Under the pieces are notes generated by a model. The model saw only the letters and a program-made list of their open reading frames with translations, was not told the DNA's origin and ran no database searches. The position numbers and the translations under genes are program-made. Positions 1 through 5,619 of a stretch of DNA of 5,619 nt are shown piece by piece. Position 1 is the stretch's first letter. Each line of letters begins with the position of its first letter. Source of the DNA: Desulfobacula sp. (GTDB lineage: Bacteria; Desulfobacterota; Desulfobacteria; Desulfobacterales; Desulfobacteraceae); the NCBI GenBank assembly GCA_023144585.1, contig JAGLFI010000083.1, positions 1 to 5,619 of the forward strand. Reading direction: 5' to 3'.

Positions 1-969
1 GGTATATCCATTATAATGGCGAATTTTAATATAATTGCCCTTTCCTTTATTATAACCTATTTGTTCAATAGTGCCGTCTCCTATGGTTTTAATAGGAGTT
101 CCCTTTGAAGCAGCATAATCAATACCATGGTGAGGGCGATAAACTTTTAAAACAGGATGAAATCTTTTTTTTGTAAATTTTGATGAAATTCTGGAGAATG
201 TAAGCGGTGCTTTTAAAAATGTTTTTTGAAGTGATTTTCCGTTCTCATCGTAATATCCAGATATACCCTTTGAATCTTGATGCAAAAAGGCTTTAAAAAT
301 TATTCCCTTATTGGTAAAAAAAGCAGCAAGAATCTTACCATAACCTGAAAATTTTTTACCTCTATATCGTTTTTCCACGAGAACTTTGAATTGATCTTTA
401 GACTGTATATCTCTGAAAAAATCAATATCCCAGGCAAAAATATCAGACAGTTTCCATGCAAGCTCGGTTTTTTCCCCAGCTTTTCTTATAGCTTCAAACA
501 GGCTGTATGTAATTGTAGAAGATACCACCTCAAGATCGACATCATATTCAATGGGTGCCTGATTTATGGAAAATCCGCCCTTTGTCCTTTGAACAATCAG
601 CCTGTTTTCCTTGTCAATTTCATATTCAAATCCAACTAGATGATTCTCCTGCAAAATAATTTTATAGGGCTGACCTCTTCTGATACGGGTTAAAGAAAAA
701 ATATCCGAACTTTGCCGGCTTATCTCGTATATGGTTTTTAACGGAAGATACTTATTGAGTAAAGAAGATGCTGTATTTCCTCGTTTCACAATCCCTTTTA
801 CAACTTGAATATCAGGCAGGATGATTGGAAAGGGTTTTTGGGTATTTTTATCTAAACTTGATGCAAAAACATTATTTAACCCAAAGTTAAAAAGAATACC
901 GACAAAGAAGAATAATAAATTGTTTTTTGGCAGACCGTTTTCAGGTTCCAGCGCATTCTCATATTTTAT
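1..969 (-). CDS. M23-family peptidoglycan DD-metalloendopeptidase (MepM/Csd3-like), partial, start unresolved
   Basis: Probable exported zinc endopeptidase that cuts peptidoglycan cross-links during wall growth. I translated the minus strand by hand: the frame is open from 969 to the left edge (323 codons) and the protein continues outside the window. Order of parts: a hydrophobic signal segment (LLFFFVGILF, codons 918-889) ending in VFA-SS near 862; a LysM/OapA-like segment (VVKGIVKRGNTASSLL, about 720-815); a Csd3-type middle domain (about 230-600, with FAWDIDFFRDIQ and GKILAAFF); then the start of the M23 domain (SRISSKFTKKRFHPV, RPHHGIDYAASKGTPI, GDGTIEQIG). The HxxxD zinc ligands are the His at 130-132 and the Asp at 118-120; the second HxH ligand motif would lie beyond position 1. 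The frame contains no ATG at all. The first conventional start is GTG at 789-787, which would remove the signal segment. An ATG at 973-971 sits one base out of frame, so the true 5' end is uncertain. Family call is firm; the ortholog (mepM or csd3) is not. Confidence 0.88.
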   Translation of the reverse strand, partial: MKYENALEPENGLPKNNLLFFFVGILFNFGLNNVFASSLDKNTQKPFPIILPDIQVVKGIVKRGNTASSLLNKYLPLKTIYEISRQSSDIFSLTRIRRGQPYKIILQENHLVGFEYEIDKENRLIVQRTKGGFSINQAPIEYDVDLEVVSSTITYSLFEAIRKAGEKTELAWKLSDIFAWDIDFFRDIQSKDQFKVLVEKRYRGKKFSGYGKILAAFFTNKGIIFKAFLHQDSKGISGYYDENGKSLQKTFLKAPLTFSRISSKFTKKRFHPVLKVYRPHHGIDYAASKGTPIKTIGDGTIEQIGYNKGKGNYIKIRHYNGYT

Positions 970-1043
970 TCATAGTATATATAACTATTATGCCAAATCA
1001 GCTTGGTACCATACACAAACAAAAGGCTTTAATAAAGATTGTT

Positions 1044-1060
1044 TGCAAGTTTTATGCCAG
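1044..1060 (-). promoter_or_regulatory. Sigma-54 (RpoN) promoter, -24/-12, for the M23 peptidase gene
   Basis: On the minus strand the site reads CTGGCATAAAACTTGCA. It has the TGGCA -24 element, the TTGCA -12 element and exactly ten bases between the invariant GG and GC, which is the fixed RpoN spacing. Only the C and G that usually follow TGGCA are replaced (by T and A). Transcription would start near 1033, giving a leader of about 60 bases to the ATG at 973. The site faces the peptidase gene and lies downstream of the nifJ terminator, so the peptidase probably has its own transcript. Sigma-54 promoters need an enhancer-binding activator; no activator gene is visible here. Found by eye, without a genome-wide score. 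Confidence 0.72.
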
Positions 1061-1193
1061 GGGTGTTAAAGATGCGAAATGATCTGCTATGGCTGACTGT
1101 GATGGGGTCTCTATATTAATATATCTATAGCCTTATATAATCAGTTGTTTGTATTTAATCAATATTGGCTATATTTAGTCATTGTTTCAAACT
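1061..1193. other. Non-coding AT-rich spacer upstream of the sigma-54 promoter
   Basis: No convincing coding frame is seen. The stretch holds an AT palindrome (ATATTAATAT, 1113-1122) and a widely spaced inverted pair, TATAGCC at 1126-1132 and GGCTATA at 1167-1173, 34 bases apart. These lie roughly 66-130 bases upstream of the -24 element, the distance at which sigma-54 activators often bind. No activator site is claimed. Confidence 0.3.
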
Positions 1194-1228
1194 AACAAGG
1201 GCCGAGGTTTAAACTTCCGGCCCTTGTT
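1194..1228 (-). terminator. Probable rho-independent terminator of nifJ
   Basis: A perfect 11-bp inverted repeat (AACAAGGGCCG at 1194-1204, CGGCCCTTGTT at 1218-1228) encloses a 13-base loop and begins 25 bases past the nifJ stop codon. On the minus strand the hairpin closes with CTTGTT and is followed by AGTTTG, so the U-tract is weak and interrupted. The position right after the gene and the GC-rich stem support termination. The weak tail leaves open a transcript-end-stabilising hairpin instead. Confidence 0.75.
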
Positions 1229-1253
1229 GCATGATTCTTATCTAATTAAAAGC

Positions 1254-4778
<3,525 letters not shown>

Positions 4779-4780
4779 TT

Positions 4781-4786
4781 ACCTCT
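4781..4786 (-). promoter_or_regulatory. Ribosome binding site of nifJ
   Basis: The minus strand reads AGAGGT with eight bases before the ATG at 4772-4770. This favours that ATG over the in-frame Met at residue 5, which would stand 20 bases from the site. Confidence 0.75.
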
Positions 4787-4829
4787 TTTATAATCATAAG
4801 AATAATTAATATTTCAATATAACCTTTAA

Positions 4830-4858
4830 GTCATACAATAAATGCCTGGATATGTAAA
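4830..4858 (-). promoter_or_regulatory. Candidate sigma-70-type promoter of nifJ
   Basis: On the minus strand TTTACA (4858-4853, five of six matches to TTGACA) is followed after 17 bases by TATGAC (4835-4830, four of six matches to TATAAT). The predicted start near 4823 would give a leader of about 50 bases. The region is very AT-rich, so chance matches are easy; this is only the best pair I could find. Confidence 0.35.
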
Positions 4859-4865
4859 TAATTAA

Positions 4866-4917
4866 AGAAACTCGATAAGTTTCTGCAAGAGGCTCTTAAG
4901 ATAAATATTAAGAAGAG
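4866..4917. repeat. Cluster of short inverted repeats in the nifJ-rdgC divergent region
   Basis: Three dyads lie close together: AGAAACT/AGTTTCT (4866-4872 and 4878-4884, 5-base centre), AAGAG/CTCTT (4887-4891 and 4893-4897, 1-base centre) and TCTTAA/TTAAGA (4894-4899 and 4908-4913, 8-base centre). A second AAGAG at 4913-4917 can also pair with CTCTT at 4893-4897. They lie just upstream of the candidate nifJ promoter and about 95-145 bases before rdgC, so they may be operator half-sites. No regulator is identified. Confidence 0.35.
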
Positions 4918-4999
4918 TTCTGTTATTTTCCATTAAACTGTGATAAAAAGGCCCGGTACGATCAATATATTATATTTAATAAAAATAACTATTTATAAC

Positions 5000-5004
5000 A
5001 AGGA
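5000..5004 (+). promoter_or_regulatory. Ribosome binding site of rdgC
   Basis: AAGGA lies seven bases before the ATG at 5012, a good Shine-Dalgarno match and spacing that fixes the start codon. A second AAAGG at 5006-5010 is too close to the ATG to act well. No convincing -35/-10 pair for this gene stands out in the AT-rich stretch 4921-4999. Confidence 0.7.
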
Positions 5005-5011
5005 TAAAGGT

Positions 5012-5619
5012 ATGAGATTAATCTCTTCAACACATTCTGTCAGCCGGTATCATGTTGATGGAAAAATTGAGGGTTCAATAACCAAAGAAGTGTTAAACGG
5101 TCTAATAAAATATTCAATTCCTAAAATAGAAAATGAATATGATGAAATTTCAGCCGGGTGGGCACCGGTTGAAAGTCCTTATAATCCTGATTTTGACAAA
5201 TTTTCCTTTCAGTTTGGAACCTATTTTCTTTTTTCGCTGAGAATTGATAAAAAATCAATCCCTGTTAAACTGATTCAAAAATATATGGTCATTGAAATTG
5301 AAAAAAAGAAAAAAAAATCAGGAAGAGATTTTATCTCAAAAAATGAAAAATCAGAAATAAAAGAAATGGTTACAGATATATTAATGCATAAAATTCCTGC
5401 TGTTCCCAATGTGTATGATGTGCTCTGGGATTATGAAGAAAAAAACATCTACTTATATACAACCCAAAAAGCTGCCAATGAGTTTTTTGAAACCATATTT
5501 TTAAAATCCTTTCATTTAAAACCCATAAGGCTGTTTCCTTACACCATTGTTGAAACCAAATCAAATTTTTCAAATTCTCAAAAAGACAGGGTGTTGACAC
5601 TTGCCCCTTTAAAATATTC
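5012..5619 (+). CDS. rdgC: Recombination-associated protein RdgC, partial (right edge)
   Basis: RdgC is a DNA-binding protein; in E. coli it forms a ring-shaped dimer on DNA and restrains RecA-driven recombination. I translated the frame by hand from the ATG: 202 codons are open to the window edge, about two thirds of the 303-residue E. coli protein. Family features in order: short N-terminal strand (SVSRYHVDGKIEG, 9-21); GWAP at 49-52, matching the GWVPP segment; a beta strand then RIDKKSIPVKLIQK (77-90), matching the KEEKILPSPVIKQAL segment; a lysine-rich stretch (98-102) followed by an acidic/basic helix with EIKEMVTDILMHKIP (115-129), matching LKDEVLHSLLPRAF; then LWDYEEKNIYLYTTQKAANE (138-157), matching the [20 protein letters not shown] segment. 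It is divergent from nifJ, with 239 bases between starts. Identification rests on this aligned pattern recalled from memory, so sequence identity to E. coli is low but the order is collinear. A close A-run (5301-5316) sits in the lysine segment. Confidence 0.85.
   Translation, partial: MRLISSTHSVSRYHVDGKIEGSITKEVLNGLIKYSIPKIENEYDEISAGWAPVESPYNPDFDKFSFQFGTYFLFSLRIDKKSIPVKLIQKYMVIEIEKKKKKSGRDFISKNEKSEIKEMVTDILMHKIPAVPNVYDVLWDYEEKNIYLYTTQKAANEFFETIFLKSFHLKPIRLFPYTIVETKSNFSNSQKDRVLTLAPLKY

Noticed and set aside
391..1069. Plus-strand open frames 391-639 and 821-1069 (82 codons each)
   Set aside because: The first is wholly antisense to the M23 peptidase, whose domain pattern is clear. The second overlaps that gene's signal region and the sigma-54 promoter and shows no recognisable motif.
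1159..1171. Possible IHF site (AATCAATATTGGC) upstream of the sigma-54 promoter
   Set aside because: The WATCAA half matches but the required TTR after four bases is absent, so it fails the consensus.
5370..5600. Minus-strand open frame of 76 codons
   Set aside because: It is antisense to the RdgC-like frame, which has a strong ribosome binding site and collinear family motifs.

Overview
The window looks like the chromosome of a low-GC, strictly anaerobic Desulfobacterota (Deltaproteobacteria) member, perhaps a Desulfobacterales sulfate reducer. This is inferred from a Desulfovibrio-type single-chain pyruvate:ferredoxin oxidoreductase, a near-consensus sigma-54 promoter, a Csd3/MepM-type cell-wall peptidase and an rdgC homologue. 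No species can be named from the sequence alone.

Layout. Positions 1 to about 970 (minus strand) hold most of an exported M23-family zinc peptidase. Its catalytic domain runs off the left edge, and its 5' end cannot be read from any ATG without a one-base frame change. Positions 974-1253 carry no gene. They hold the probable rho-independent terminator of the next gene (1194-1228) and a well-formed sigma-54 promoter (1044-1060, minus strand) facing the peptidase. Positions 1254-4772 (minus strand) are one intact 1172-residue pyruvate:ferredoxin oxidoreductase gene (nifJ/por) with all expected iron-sulfur, thiamine diphosphate and pyruvate-contacting residues. Positions 4773-5011 form an AT-rich divergent intergenic region with a cluster of short dyads and one candidate sigma-70-type promoter for nifJ. 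From 5012 to the right edge (plus strand) lies the first two thirds of an rdgC gene.

Function. The three genes do not form an operon or an obvious shared system. They cover central carbon metabolism (pyruvate to acetyl-CoA plus reduced ferredoxin), cell-wall remodelling (probably under sigma-54 and activator control), and recombination/DNA maintenance. The region reads as ordinary core genome, with no sign of a mobile element, CRISPR array, toxin-antitoxin pair or defence system. The points most worth checking are the sigma-54 promoter and the disrupted start of the peptidase gene.
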